Shown here in pieces: positions 37,850 through 48,097 of a stretch of 64,000 bases of DNA; within the stretch, counting starts at the first letter, position 1, and each line of letters starts with the position of its first letter. This DNA comes from Roseateles depolymerans (GTDB taxonomy: Bacteria > Pseudomonadota > Gammaproteobacteria > Burkholderiales > Burkholderiaceae_C): NCBI GenBank assembly GCA_003241055.1, contig QFOD01000010.1, positions 62,001 to 126,000 on the forward strand, read 5' to 3'. Both the position numbers and the translations under genes were made by a program. The notes under the pieces are model-generated. The model ran no database searches. It saw only the letters and a list, made by a program, of their open reading frames with translations, and was not told the origin of the DNA.

Positions 37850-38658
37850 CGCCCCTGCCCCGCCAGCGCCTCGCGCACCGCCGCCACCTGCCGGCGCGAC
37901 ACCGCCAGCCATTCGTCCACATGCACGATGCGCACCGCCCAGCTGTCGCCGCCGTCACCGCTGCCGTCGTCCAGCTCGCCGAAGTTGGTGACCGCATGGC
38001 GCTCCAGTTCGCGCACCGCCCAGCGTGCCACCAGCGCGTTGCGGTGAATGCGCAGGAAGCGCTCGGGCCAGCGCTGCTCCAGCTCCGACAGCGCACCGTC
38101 GAGCACATGCGTCTCGGAGGCGGTGCGCAGCGTCACGTACTTGAGCTCGGCCTTGAAGTACAGCACCTCGGCCACCGGGATGCGACGCAGCCGGCCCCGG
38201 TCGCTCAGCGTGATGAAGTCGGCCTCGGGCGCCGCGGCGGCCGGGGTCGGCTGTTGCGCCTGGGCCGCCGCACGCTCGGCCAGCCGCTGCGCGGCCCGGG
38301 CCAGCGCCGCCTGCAGGCGTTCGCGGCGTACCGGCTTGGTCAGGTAGTCCAGCGCTTCCAGCTCGAAGGCGCGCAACGCATGGGCGGCGTGGGCCGTCAC
38401 GAAGATCACCAGCGGCGCCGGCGCACCCGCCGCCCGCTGCACCAGGCCATCGGCGAACTGCAGCCCGTCGGCCCCGGGCATCTGCACGTCCAGCAGCACC
38501 AGGTCGCAGCGGTGCTCGCGCAGCCAGGCCGTTGCCTGCGAGGCCGTGGCGGCCTCGGCCACGACCTCGCAGCGCGGCTCGGCAATCGCCTCGACCAGGC
38601 TGCGCAGGCGCAGGCGCGCGAGCGGCTCATCGTCGACGATCAGGATCTGCAAGCTCAT
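37846..38658 (-). CDS. LytTR-family response regulator (AlgR-like)
   Basis: 270 residues. Receiver domain at 1-125 with the acidic pair LIVDDEPLAR, phospho-acceptor Asp57 in LVLLDVQMPG and Lys in YLTKPVRRERL. An Ala/Gln linker leads to a C-terminal LytTR DNA-binding domain (about 160-262) with VAEVLYFKAELKYVTLRT and FLRIHRNALVARWAV. The domain binds DNA through beta strands. It lies 39 bp after its cognate sensor kinase gene and is coupled to the unknown gene downstream. In Pseudomonas the equivalent AlgR controls alginate and type IV pili; the target here is unknown. Confidence 0.93.
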   Translation of the reverse strand: MSLQILIVDDEPLARLRLRSLVEAIAEPRCEVVAEAATASQATAWLREHRCDLVLLDVQMPGADGLQFADGLVQRAAGAPAPLVIFVTAHAAHALRAFELEALDYLTKPVRRERLQAALARAAQRLAERAAAQAQQPTPAAAAPEADFITLSDRGRLRRIPVAEVLYFKAELKYVTLRTASETHVLDGALSELEQRWPERFLRIHRNALVARWAVRELERHAVTNFGELDDGSGDGGDSWAVRIVHVDEWLAVSRRQVAAVREALAGQGR

Positions 38659-38697
38659 GTTCTTCTCCCCGGTTCTGGCGCCAGCCTAAGCCGCCGC

Positions 38698-39801
38698 TCA
38701 GGCCGGCACGACGATGCGCAGGCTGAAGCGGCCCTCGCCCGGCTCGACCTCGAAGCGCGCTGCCACATCGTGCATCAGCCGCAGCCGCTGCCGCACATTG
38801 CGCAACGCCAGGCCATGCCCGGGCGTTCGGGTGGGCGCACCCACGCTGTTGACCAAGCGTATCTCCACCTCGTCGCCGCGCCGCTGCGTGGTCAGCGTCA
38901 GCTCACCGCCCTCGTCGTTGGGCTCCACGCCATGCCTGACCGCGTTTTCCACGAGCGGCTGCAGCAGCAGCGGCGGCACGCGCGCGCCCGCGGCGGCCGG
39001 GTCCAGCTCCCAGTGCACGCGCAGCCGGTCACCGAAGCGGATCTGCTCGATGGCCAGGTAGCGGCGGGCCAGCTCCACCTCGTCGCCCAGCGTCACCACG
39101 GCATCGGCATCGGCCAACGCCACCCGGAACAGCTCGGAGAGGTCCTCCAGCACGCCCTCAGCGCGACCGGGATCGATCTGGATCAGCGCCATCGCGCTGT
39201 TCAGCGTGTTGAACAGGAAGTGCGGCCGGATGCGCGCCTGCAGCTCCACCAGCTGCGCCAGGGCGTCCGCCGGACGCTGGCTGTGGGCACGCAGCTTCAG
39301 CCAGGCCAGCAGGGCCGCCGCACCGCAGGCGCCGGCCGCCGCAACGGAGCCGATGCGCCAGGCACCGGGCGGCTCGTCCACCCAGAAGTTCAGCAGCGCA
39401 AAGCCGACCCAGGCACAGAACGCGCCCAGTGCCATCAGCGCGGCCCACTGCCCGGCTTCCGGTAGGCGCGGCCACAGCTGCTTGGCCGCGCACACCAGCA
39501 GCAACCAGGCCAGCACCGCAAACAGCGTCACCGCCGTGCCGTTGGCCAGCAGGGCCGTCCACTGCACGAGACCGTTCGCCACCAGGGCCGTGCCCAGACC
39601 CAGCAGCAGCTGCACCCCCAGCACGGCACGCAGCACCAGGCCCACATGGCAGACGTCGAAGGCACGCCCAGGGTCCAGCAGCGCCTGCGGAGCAAGACCC
39701 GGCACCTCGGTCGACGCGAAACCCAGCCACTGGCTGAGCTGCACCGAATCGCGCCAGGGTGAATCGCGGCTGACACGCTTGACGCGCTGAAACAGGGGCA
39801 T
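38698..39801 (-). CDS. LytS/AlgZ-type sensor histidine kinase
   Basis: 367 residues. The first about 165 residues hold four to six membrane helices (for example LVLRAVLGVQLLLGLGTALVA). The His_kinase domain begins RIRPHFLFNTLNS with the phospho-acceptor His near residue 193. The ATPase has LLLQPLVENAVRHGVEP and a C-terminal PGHGLALRNVRQRL glycine box. No separate periplasmic sensor domain is visible, so sensing is probably through the membrane helices. Divergent from argH, as fimS/algZ is in Pseudomonas. Confidence 0.93.
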   Translation of the reverse strand: MPLFQRVKRVSRDSPWRDSVQLSQWLGFASTEVPGLAPQALLDPGRAFDVCHVGLVLRAVLGVQLLLGLGTALVANGLVQWTALLANGTAVTLFAVLAWLLLVCAAKQLWPRLPEAGQWAALMALGAFCAWVGFALLNFWVDEPPGAWRIGSVAAAGACGAAALLAWLKLRAHSQRPADALAQLVELQARIRPHFLFNTLNSAMALIQIDPGRAEGVLEDLSELFRVALADADAVVTLGDEVELARRYLAIEQIRFGDRLRVHWELDPAAAGARVPPLLLQPLVENAVRHGVEPNDEGGELTLTTQRRGDEVEIRLVNSVGAPTRTPGHGLALRNVRQRLRLMHDVAARFEVEPGEGRFSLRIVVPA

Positions 39802-39881
39802 GACGGGCGGGCGTTCGATAATCGCGGGCTGCGCCGGATTGTGCGCGTCTCCTGCCTCGTCCTGACTCCTGGTCCGCCCCC

Positions 39882-41279
<1,398 letters not shown>

Positions 41280-41326
41280 CCATCAAGAAACAAGGCCGGG
41301 CACGACCTCGACCTGAGGGAGGATCC

Positions 41327-42316
41327 ATGAGGCGGTCGATGACACGCCTGGCGTTTGCCGGGCTGCTGGGCTGTGCCTTCACGCTGCAGGCGCAGTCGCA
41401 GTCGCAGTCGCAGTCGCAGGACAGTGTCCGGCTCAGGTTCGCCTGGCCGTCCGGGCTGGTGGCCCAGGTGGAAAGCAACAAAACCCGCATGCGTGAGGTT
41501 GATGGACAGCCGCCCGCGCGCAGCGTCGCCAGCTACAGCCATGTCATGCGTGCCGCACGGCAGGGTCAGCAGTACACCATCGCGTTCAGCGACCTGCGTC
41601 TCGACCCCAAGGGCCTGGCCGCATTGCCGCCCCCGCAACAGGCCTTGATGCGGGTGCTGACGCAGGCTGCCTTGCCCGGCTACCTGGTGTCGGCCGACGG
41701 CGACTTCGTCGCACTGGACAAGCCGGAAGCCTTCCAGGAGGCCATGCGCAGTGCCCTGAGCCCGCTGCTGCCCGACGGACCGGGCAAGGCCGCCAGCCTG
41801 GCTGCCCTGGACAAGCTGCTCGGCGTCGAGGTGCTGAGCGCGGCCGTGCGGGGCGACTGGGACTGGCTGGTGGGCAGTTGGGCCGGCGGCGAGCAGGCCA
41901 TCGATCTCGGGGAAGACTACGTGGCCCAGACCCAGGGCGTCGCCCCGCTGATCAACCAAGCCATCGCCTACGAAACGCACTTCAAGGTCACCCGGCGGCT
42001 GCCCTGCGATCGAGAGGGCCGGACGCTTGAGTGCATCGAGCTCAAGGCCAGCACCCGACCGGACAGCGCCGCGCTGAAGCAGGCCGTGGCCGGCATCGTG
42101 GCGCAGCTTGCACCGGAGGCCGCCGCCGGCATGGAGAAGACCCTGTCGACACTGGACCTGCTGGTGGAGCTTGAACTGGTCACCGAGCCGGACACCCTGG
42201 TGCCCCATCGCTCCAGGCTGACCAAGACAACCGTGCTGCCTGGCCTCCAGGGGCAGCCGTCCAACCGCCAGGTCGAGGAAACCGTCCAGACCTTCCGCTA
42301 CGAAGCCGGCCGCTGA
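41327..42316 (+). CDS. Unknown secreted protein
   Basis: 329 residues, not recognised. The ATG at 41327 follows GAGGGAGGA. Residues 1-21 form a signal peptide (MTRLAFAGLLGCAFTLQA) with cleavage likely before the Gln-Ser repeat QSQSQSQSQ at residues 23-31, encoded by a hexanucleotide repeat. The mature part starts SVRLRFAWPSGLVAQVESN and is beta/alpha mixed, ending VEETVQTFRYEAGR; a pair of Cys (RRLPCDREGRTLECIELKA) may form a disulfide. It lies 47 bp after argH, perhaps co-transcribed. A periplasmic or surface location is likely; function unknown. Confidence 0.75.
   Translation: MRRSMTRLAFAGLLGCAFTLQAQSQSQSQSQDSVRLRFAWPSGLVAQVESNKTRMREVDGQPPARSVASYSHVMRAARQGQQYTIAFSDLRLDPKGLAALPPPQQALMRVLTQAALPGYLVSADGDFVALDKPEAFQEAMRSALSPLLPDGPGKAASLAALDKLLGVEVLSAAVRGDWDWLVGSWAGGEQAIDLGEDYVAQTQGVAPLINQAIAYETHFKVTRRLPCDREGRTLECIELKASTRPDSAALKQAVAGIVAQLAPEAAAGMEKTLSTLDLLVELELVTEPDTLVPHRSRLTKTTVLPGLQGQPSNRQVEETVQTFRYEAGR
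41393..41419 (+). repeat. Hexanucleotide microsatellite (CAGTCG)4.5
   Basis: Four and a half perfect CAGTCG units in frame inside the secreted-protein gene, coding Gln-Ser. Because the unit is a multiple of three, changes in copy number would lengthen or shorten the mature N-terminus without a frameshift. Confidence 0.9.
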
Positions 42317-42385
42317 GCCCTCGGCGCGGGCCGGCCTTTGTGCTGGGTCAACGCATGCCGCACCCGGTTTCACTACCATTCATTC

Positions 42386-42865
42386 ATGACCACGCTCGCC
42401 TGGACCGACTCCCTCGTTCTCAAGCAACCGCAGCTGGACCACACGCACGAAGAGTTCGTCGAACTGCTGAACCGCTTCGGCGAGGTGCTGGATCGCGGCG
42501 AAGACGCGCTGCCCGCTTTCCGAGAGCTGCTGACGCACACCGAGGCCCACTTCGCGATGGAAGAGGCTTGGATGGCGGACAACGGCTTCGAGGCCCAGAA
42601 CTGCCACACCAGCCAGCACAACATGGTGCTCAACGTGATGCGCGAGGTGGTGCGCTACGCCACCGAGCTGAACGACCTTGAGCCCATGGCCATCGTGCGG
42701 CGCGAACTGGCGCAATGGTTCCCGGGCCATGCCGAGATGATGGATGCTGCCCTGGTGTTCACGATGGAGCAGCGCGGCTACGACCCCGCCACCGGCCAGT
42801 CGCGCGAACCGGTGCTCGCCGAGGCGGCCCCGGCCCACAGCTGCGGCGGCGGCCACTGCGGCTGA
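42386..42865 (+). CDS. Bacteriohemerythrin
   Basis: 159 residues from the ATG at 42386. A four-helix di-iron oxygen-binding protein. Ligand motifs in order: QLDHTHEEFVELL, HTEAHFAMEEAWM, HTSQHNMVL and the final HAEMMDAAL (HxxxxD). These supply the five His and two carboxylates. The C-terminus continues 35 residues past the domain and ends AHSCGGGHCG, a Cys/His/Gly motif that could bind a metal. Single-domain, cytoplasmic, possibly an oxygen store or sensor. The gene converges on prpE. Confidence 0.92.
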   Translation: MTTLAWTDSLVLKQPQLDHTHEEFVELLNRFGEVLDRGEDALPAFRELLTHTEAHFAMEEAWMADNGFEAQNCHTSQHNMVLNVMREVVRYATELNDLEPMAIVRRELAQWFPGHAEMMDAALVFTMEQRGYDPATGQSREPVLAEAAPAHSCGGGHCG

Positions 42866-42920
42866 GCCTCGGGGCGAGCCCCGGCCACAGGCCCGAGGCG
42901 CCAGGCGGCAGGGGGCGAGT

Positions 42921-42947
42921 CCCGTGCACGCCCAGGCGTGCAACGGG
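42921..42947. terminator. Hairpin between convergent genes, possible bidirectional terminator
   Basis: CCCG-TGCACGCC-CA-GGCGTGCA-A-CGGG: a 12-bp stem with one bulge. A second one, GCCTCGGG (42863-42870) with CCCGAGGC (42889-42896), lies beside it. Neither has a T-run, so intrinsic termination would be weak. Confidence 0.35.
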
Positions 42948-42953
42948 AGTTCG

Positions 42954-44858
42954 TCAGTTCCCCAGCAGCGCCTTGACCTGGGCCAGCGCGCCCGGGTCGT
43001 CCAGCGTGGTGAGGTCGCCGGGGTCACGCCCCTCGGCCACCGCCTGCAGCGCGCGCCGCAGCAGCTTCCCGGAGCGGGTCTTGGGCAGCACGTTCACGAA
43101 GAGCACTCGCGCTGGCCGGGCCACCGCGCCGAGCTGGCCGTCGACCTGCTTCATCACCTGCCCCTCCAGCGCCCGCGCCAGCTCGGGCGTGGCGGCCTGG
43201 GCCGGATCACGCAGTACGGCGAACGCGATCGCCACCTGACCCTTGAGCTGGTCGGCCACGCCCACCACGGCCACCTCGGCGATGGCCGCATGGCTGGAGA
43301 TGCTCTCCTCGATCTCGCGCGTGCCCAGCCGGTGGCCGGCCACGTTGATGACGTCGTCGGTGCGCCCGAGGATGAAGGTGTAGCCGTCCTCGTCGCGCAG
43401 GCCCCAGTCGAAGGTGGAATAGACCTGACGCCCGGGCACGCTGCTCCAGTAGGTGCGCACGAAGCGCTCGTCATCGCCCCAGATGGTCTGCAGGCAGCCC
43501 GGCGGCAGCGGATGCTCGATGACCAGCACGCCCTTCTGGTTGGGCGCCGTCAGCGCCTCGCCTGTCTGCTCGTCCAGCAGCTTCACGTCGTAGCCGTACA
43601 TCGGCATGCCGGGCGAGCCGAAGCGGGTGGGCACCGCATCCACGCCGGGGATGTGGTTGGCCACGGTCAGCAACGGCCAGCCCGTCTCGGTCTGCCAGTA
43701 GTTGTCGATGATGGGCACGTTCAGGCCCTCGGCAATCCAGCGCGCCGTGGGCTCGTCCAGTGGCTCGCCGGCCAGGAAGAGCGCCCGCAGCGAGGACAGG
43801 TCGTGCCGCTTGAGCAGGGCCGGGTCATGCTTCTTCAGCACCCGCACCGCGGTCGGCGCACTGAACATCACGGTGACCTTGTACTTCTCGACCAGGCTCC
43901 ACCAGATGGCGGCATCCGGGCTCACCGGCAGGCCCTCGAACATCAGCGTCGCCATGCCGGCGATCAGCGGGCCGTAGATGATGTAGCTGTGCCCCACGAC
44001 CCAGCCGATGTCGCTGGTGGAGAAGTAGGTCTCGCCCGCCTTGCCGCCGTAGATGTAGTCCATGCTCGTGGCCAGGGCCACGGCGTAGCCGCCGACGTCG
44101 CGCTGCACACCCTTCGGTTTACCCGTGGTGCCACTCGTGTACAGCGTGTAGCTGATCTCGTTGGACTCCAGCCAGACGCAGGGCACCGTCTGGCCACGGT
44201 ACTGCTCGCGCTGGGCGGCGTAGTCCAGGTCGCGGCCGGCCACGGGCGCAAAGGCCGACAGCCCACGGTCCACCATCAGCACCGCCGCCGGCTTGTGGGA
44301 CGCCAGGCTGATCGCCTCGTCCAGCAGGGGTTTGTAGGGCACGACCTTGCCGCCACGGCTGCCCGCGTCCGCGCTGACGATGAGCTTCGGCGCAGCGTCG
44401 TCGATGCGGCTGGCCAGGCTGACCGAGGCGAAACCGCCGAACACAACCGAGTGGATGGCGCCTATACGCGCGCAGGCCAGCATCGCGAACGCGGCTTCGG
44501 GAATCATGGGCATGTAGATCAGCACCCGGTCGCCCTGCCCCACGCCCTGGGCCCGCAGGATGGCCGCCATGGTCTCAACCTCGACCTGCAGATCCTCGAA
44601 GCTGTAGACCACTTCCTTGCCGACCTCGGTGGACACCCAGATCAGCGCGTTGTCCCCAGGCCGGTGGGCCGCGTGACGGTCCACCGCGTTGTGGCAGAGG
44701 TTGGTCGTGCCACCGACAAACCAGCGCGCGAACGGCGGGCGGCTGACATCGCAGATCTGCTGCGGCGGCGTCTGCCAGTCGATGCGGCGGGCCTGTTCGG
44801 TCCAGAAACCCTCGCGATCCGCGAGAGAACGGCGGTGAAAGTCGGCGTAGGAACTCAT
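42954..44858 (-). CDS. prpE: Propionate--CoA ligase
   Basis: 634 residues from the ATG at 44858 (MSSYADFHRRS). It activates propionate (and acetate) via an acyl-adenylate. Adenylate-forming motifs: YTSGTTGKPKGVQRDVGGY, DNYWQTETGWPLL, and DWGLRDEDGYTFILGRTDD; the C-terminal RSGKLLRRAL contains the Lys that protein acetylation inactivates in this family. The segment ICDVSRPPFARWFVGGTTNLC fits PrpE rather than Acs. It is not next to prpB or prpC. The gap 44859-45089 (231 bp) upstream holds only regulatory sequence, including the IR AGGGTA-N6-TACCCT (45008-45025). Confidence 0.92.
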   Translation of the reverse strand: MSSYADFHRRSLADREGFWTEQARRIDWQTPPQQICDVSRPPFARWFVGGTTNLCHNAVDRHAAHRPGDNALIWVSTEVGKEVVYSFEDLQVEVETMAAILRAQGVGQGDRVLIYMPMIPEAAFAMLACARIGAIHSVVFGGFASVSLASRIDDAAPKLIVSADAGSRGGKVVPYKPLLDEAISLASHKPAAVLMVDRGLSAFAPVAGRDLDYAAQREQYRGQTVPCVWLESNEISYTLYTSGTTGKPKGVQRDVGGYAVALATSMDYIYGGKAGETYFSTSDIGWVVGHSYIIYGPLIAGMATLMFEGLPVSPDAAIWWSLVEKYKVTVMFSAPTAVRVLKKHDPALLKRHDLSSLRALFLAGEPLDEPTARWIAEGLNVPIIDNYWQTETGWPLLTVANHIPGVDAVPTRFGSPGMPMYGYDVKLLDEQTGEALTAPNQKGVLVIEHPLPPGCLQTIWGDDERFVRTYWSSVPGRQVYSTFDWGLRDEDGYTFILGRTDDVINVAGHRLGTREIEESISSHAAIAEVAVVGVADQLKGQVAIAFAVLRDPAQAATPELARALEGQVMKQVDGQLGAVARPARVLFVNVLPKTRSGKLLRRALQAVAEGRDPGDLTTLDDPGALAQVKALLGN

Positions 44859-45089
44859 CTGCCCAGTGTGGGCAGCAGGCACTGACGGAAGTCTGACCTG
44901 GATCAGTTTGTGACAAGGATTGCGGGTTTTCCCGAAATTCTTACTGGCGTAACCCCGGGTTTGCCCGCAAAATGACGCCCTTTACGTCTGCAACGATTGA
45001 CCCCGCCAGGGTACCCCCCTACCCTGCGCCCGCCTGACCTTCTGCTACCGCGACCCATCGTGGCCCGCACCGGATTCCGTTACGCCTGA

Positions 45090-45836
45090 ATGTCCCTGGT
45101 TCCCGTCGCTTCCCTAGCCCGCCTTTCGGCCGCCTGCTTGGTGGCACTGGCCTGCCATGTGCAGGCCCAGAGCACCAGCCAGCCGGCATCGACGCCTCCG
45201 GCGGGCACGATGATGGGCGCCTACGGCCAGAGCCTGCAGCAATCCCCGGCAGCCGGTCAGGCAGACAAGAACGCCGCAGCCAAGCCGGCCCCTGCCGCAC
45301 CCAATGCCGAGAAGCAGGATCCGGTCAGCCGCTTCCTGAGCGAGCGCGGCCTGCTGAACGCGGCCGAGAACAGCGCCCCCGGACGCCTGCTGACCAGTGT
45401 GCGGGACGCGGCGTCGGACCTCGTGCTGTCGGCAATGAATTTCCTGGGCGTTCGCTACACGCGCGGTGGCAATTCGGTCGAAAACGGTTTCGACTGCAGC
45501 GGCTTCACCCGCCACATCTTCGAGATGAGCGTGGGCCTGGTGCTGCCCCGCCGCGCCGATGAGCAGGCGCGCGACTCCAGCCTGCTCTCCATCCGCCGCG
45601 AAGACCTGAAGCCCGGCGATCTGGTGTTCTTCAACACCATGCGCGCCACCTTCAGTCATGTGGGCATCTACGTGGGCGAAGGCAAGTTCATCCACGCCCC
45701 GCGCACCGGCAGCGCCGTGCGGGTGGAAGACATGCGGGACGCCTACTGGGCCAAGCGCTTCACCGGCGCGCGCCGCGCCAACCTGAAAGACTCGCAGGCC
45801 AAGGCGGCCGCTGGCGACGCCAGCAGCACGAACTGA
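45090..45836 (+). CDS. C40-family (NlpC/P60) peptidoglycan endopeptidase
   Basis: 248 residues. A signal peptide (residues 1-26) ends HVQA. A Ser/Pro/Ala-rich region to about residue 90 leads to the NlpC/P60 domain, with catalytic Cys in NGFDCSGFTRHIF, His in FSHVGIYVG and the third residue His in KFIHAPRTGS. GDLVFFNT is conserved. It cleaves stem peptides in the cell wall in the periplasm. A further region after the domain is Ala-rich and short. Transcribed alone, divergent from prpE. Confidence 0.93.
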   Translation: MSLVPVASLARLSAACLVALACHVQAQSTSQPASTPPAGTMMGAYGQSLQQSPAAGQADKNAAAKPAPAAPNAEKQDPVSRFLSERGLLNAAENSAPGRLLTSVRDAASDLVLSAMNFLGVRYTRGGNSVENGFDCSGFTRHIFEMSVGLVLPRRADEQARDSSLLSIRREDLKPGDLVFFNTMRATFSHVGIYVGEGKFIHAPRTGSAVRVEDMRDAYWAKRFTGARRANLKDSQAKAAAGDASSTN

Positions 45837-45924
45837 CCCTGCGGATCGGCGCGGCCCTCGTCGCGCCGCCGTGCCGTCCGGCCACCGCCCACAGGGCTGG
45901 CAACCTTGAAGGCCGCCAGCCGCT

Positions 45925-47976
45925 TCAGCCGGCCCCGCCGCGCTTGGCCACCAACGTCAGGATCTCGTAGCTCGCGCACAGCTCGCCGCGCTGGTTGGTC
46001 ACGGCCACATCCCAGCCGATCACGCCTTGCGCGGGTTGGTCATCGCGCAGCGGGCGGTCGATCTTGCGCTTAGCGGTGAGGCGTGCCTGGATGGTGTCGC
46101 CTATCGCCACCGGCGTCACGAAGCGCAGGTTCTCCAGGCCGTAGTTGGCCAGCACCGGGCCCGGCGCCGGGCTCACGAACAGGCCGGCCGCGGCCGACAG
46201 CACGAAGTAGCCATGCGCGATGCGCCTGCCGAAGGGCGACTGCGCCGCCGCCACCTCGTCGAAGTGCATGTAGAAGTAGTCGCCCGACAGGCCGCCAAAG
46301 GCCACGATGTCCGCCTCGCCCACGGTGCGGCGATGCGTCAGCAGACTCATACCCACCTCCACGTCCTCGAAGTGGCGACGGAAGGGGTGGATCTCGCTCT
46401 CGGTGACCGCGCCACCGCGCTGGTACTCGCCGGTGACGGCCGAGATCATCGTCGGCGAGCCCTGCACCGCGCAGCGCTGCAGGTAGTGCTTGACCGCGCG
46501 CAGGCCGCCCAACTCCTCGCCGCCGCCGGCGCGGCCCGGGCCGCCGTGCTTGAGCTTGGGCAGCGGCGAGCCGTGGCCGGTGTTCTCCAGCGCGGCCTCG
46601 CGGTCCAGCACCAGCATGCGGCCGTGCCAGGCGGCAAACGTCGGCACCGCCTGCGCGGCCAGCGCCGGGGTCTTGGTGCAGACCGTGCCGACCAGGCTGC
46701 CGCGGCCCAGCGTTGCCAGATGCAGCGCCTCCTCGAAGTCGCCATAGGGCATGAGCGTGGTCACCGGGCCGAAGGCTTCCAGGTGATGGGCCTCGCTGCT
46801 GGCCGGATCGCGCGCCAGCAGCAGCGTGGGGGCGTAGAAGGCGCCTTCGGCCACGCCCTCGCCGCGCGGTGCGAAGCCGTCGCGTTCGCTCAGCAGCACC
46901 TCGCAGTGACGGGCCAGCTGGGCCACGCGCTCGGTCACGTCGGCCTGCTGGGCCTTGCTGGCCAGCGCCCCCATGCGCACGCCCTCCACCGCGGGGTCGC
47001 CCACCACGGTCTTGGCCAGCCGCGCCTTCAGCGCGGTGGCCACCGCATCCACCAGGTGGCGCGGCACCAGGGTGCGGCGTATCGCGGTGCACTTCTGGCC
47101 GGCCTTGGCCGTCATCTCGCGCGCCACTTCCTTGATGAAGAGCTCGAACTCCGGGTCGTCCGGCGTCACGTCGGGCGCCAGGATGGCGCAGTTCAGGCTG
47201 TCGGCCTCGGCGTTGAAGGGGATGCTCTTCTTGAGCAGATTGGGGTGGGCCTTGAGCTGCAGCGCGGTGTCGGCGCTGCCGGTGAAGGTCACCACATCGG
47301 CCTCGTCCAGGCGCTCGAACAGGTCGCCCGTGCCGCCGATGATGAGCTGCAGCGCGCCGGCCGGCACCAGGCCGGAGTCCACGATCAGCCGCACGCAGGC
47401 CTCGGCCACATAGCTGGTCGCGGTGGCCGGCTTGACCAGGCAGGGCATGCCGGCCAGGAAGCTGGGCGCGAACTTCTCCAGCATCCCCCACATCGGGAAA
47501 TTGAAGGCGTTGATGTGCAGCGCCACGCCGCGCTTGGGCACCAGCACATGGCTGCCGATGAAGTGGTTGTCGGCACCCAGGCGCATGGGCGGGCCCTCGT
47601 GCAGCACATTGCTGCTGGGCAGGTCCTTGCCGCCGATGGAGGCATACGCGAACAAGGTGCCTATGCCGCCCTCGATATCTATCCACGAATCGGCCCGGGT
47701 CGCGCCGGTGTGGGCGCTGATCGCGTAGAGCTGCTCCTTGCGTTCGAGCAGGTAGGCGGCCAGCGCCTTCAGCACGCGGGCGCGATCCTGGAAGTGGGTG
47801 CGCAGCAGGCCCGGCAACGCCGTGCTGCGCGCGTAGGCCATGGCTTCTGCGAAGTCCAGGCCCTCCTCGTGCGTGTGGGCGACGACGCGGCCATTGATGG
47901 CGCTCGCCAGCGGCTTGGCCGCCGTGGCGCCGACCCAGCGGCCAGCGATGAAACTCTGAAGGGTAGCGACCGTCAT
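45925..47976 (-). CDS. paaZ: Bifunctional oxepin-CoA hydrolase / aldehyde dehydrogenase PaaZ
   Basis: 683 residues. The N-terminal aldehyde dehydrogenase (1-520) has the catalytic Cys in GQKCTAIRRT and Glu in FNAEADSLN; the C-terminal MaoC domain (from about 535) has GLSGDYFYMHFDE and FGRRIAHGYF with hydratase Asp and His. It opens the oxepin ring and oxidises the aldehyde in aerobic phenylacetate degradation. The start has GAGGA 7 bases upstream. It is the last gene of the paa cluster, separated from the rest by a binding-protein gene and a repeat. Confidence 0.95.
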   Translation of the reverse strand: MTVATLQSFIAGRWVGATAAKPLASAINGRVVAHTHEEGLDFAEAMAYARSTALPGLLRTHFQDRARVLKALAAYLLERKEQLYAISAHTGATRADSWIDIEGGIGTLFAYASIGGKDLPSSNVLHEGPPMRLGADNHFIGSHVLVPKRGVALHINAFNFPMWGMLEKFAPSFLAGMPCLVKPATATSYVAEACVRLIVDSGLVPAGALQLIIGGTGDLFERLDEADVVTFTGSADTALQLKAHPNLLKKSIPFNAEADSLNCAILAPDVTPDDPEFELFIKEVAREMTAKAGQKCTAIRRTLVPRHLVDAVATALKARLAKTVVGDPAVEGVRMGALASKAQQADVTERVAQLARHCEVLLSERDGFAPRGEGVAEGAFYAPTLLLARDPASSEAHHLEAFGPVTTLMPYGDFEEALHLATLGRGSLVGTVCTKTPALAAQAVPTFAAWHGRMLVLDREAALENTGHGSPLPKLKHGGPGRAGGGEELGGLRAVKHYLQRCAVQGSPTMISAVTGEYQRGGAVTESEIHPFRRHFEDVEVGMSLLTHRRTVGEADIVAFGGLSGDYFYMHFDEVAAAQSPFGRRIAHGYFVLSAAAGLFVSPAPGPVLANYGLENLRFVTPVAIGDTIQARLTAKRKIDRPLRDDQPAQGVIGWDVAVTNQRGELCASYEILTLVAKRGGAG

Positions 47977-48015
47977 CTTTGATCCTCAAGGCCTCGCGAA
48001 GCGACGGCCATTCAT

Positions 48016-48097
48016 CCAGCGACTGCCGTGGAACCGGCTCCGCCGGGCCACTGGCAGTGCCCCCTTGAGGGGGCGCGCGAAGCGCGTAGGGGGTGGG
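48016..48097. repeat. Dispersed intergenic repeat, copy 1
   Basis: 82 bp almost identical to 51097-51179: four to five substitutions and one indel. It contains two hairpins, CCCCC-TTGA-GGGGG and CGCGC-GAA-GCGCG, followed by TAGGGGGTGGG. It abuts the stop codon of the binding-protein gene, in the gap before paaZ. It resembles REP-like elements scattered in related genomes; the source is unknown. Confidence 0.85.

Noticed and set aside
42863..42947. Copies of the paa-cluster repeat elsewhere, for example between the hemerythrin and prpE genes
   Set aside because: These hairpins share GC-richness but not the sequence of the repeats at 48016 and 51097.
46027..47982. Long plus-strand and second minus-strand frames over paaZ
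   Set aside because: Both are shadows of PaaZ, whose dehydrogenase and hydratase motifs are intact in its own frame.
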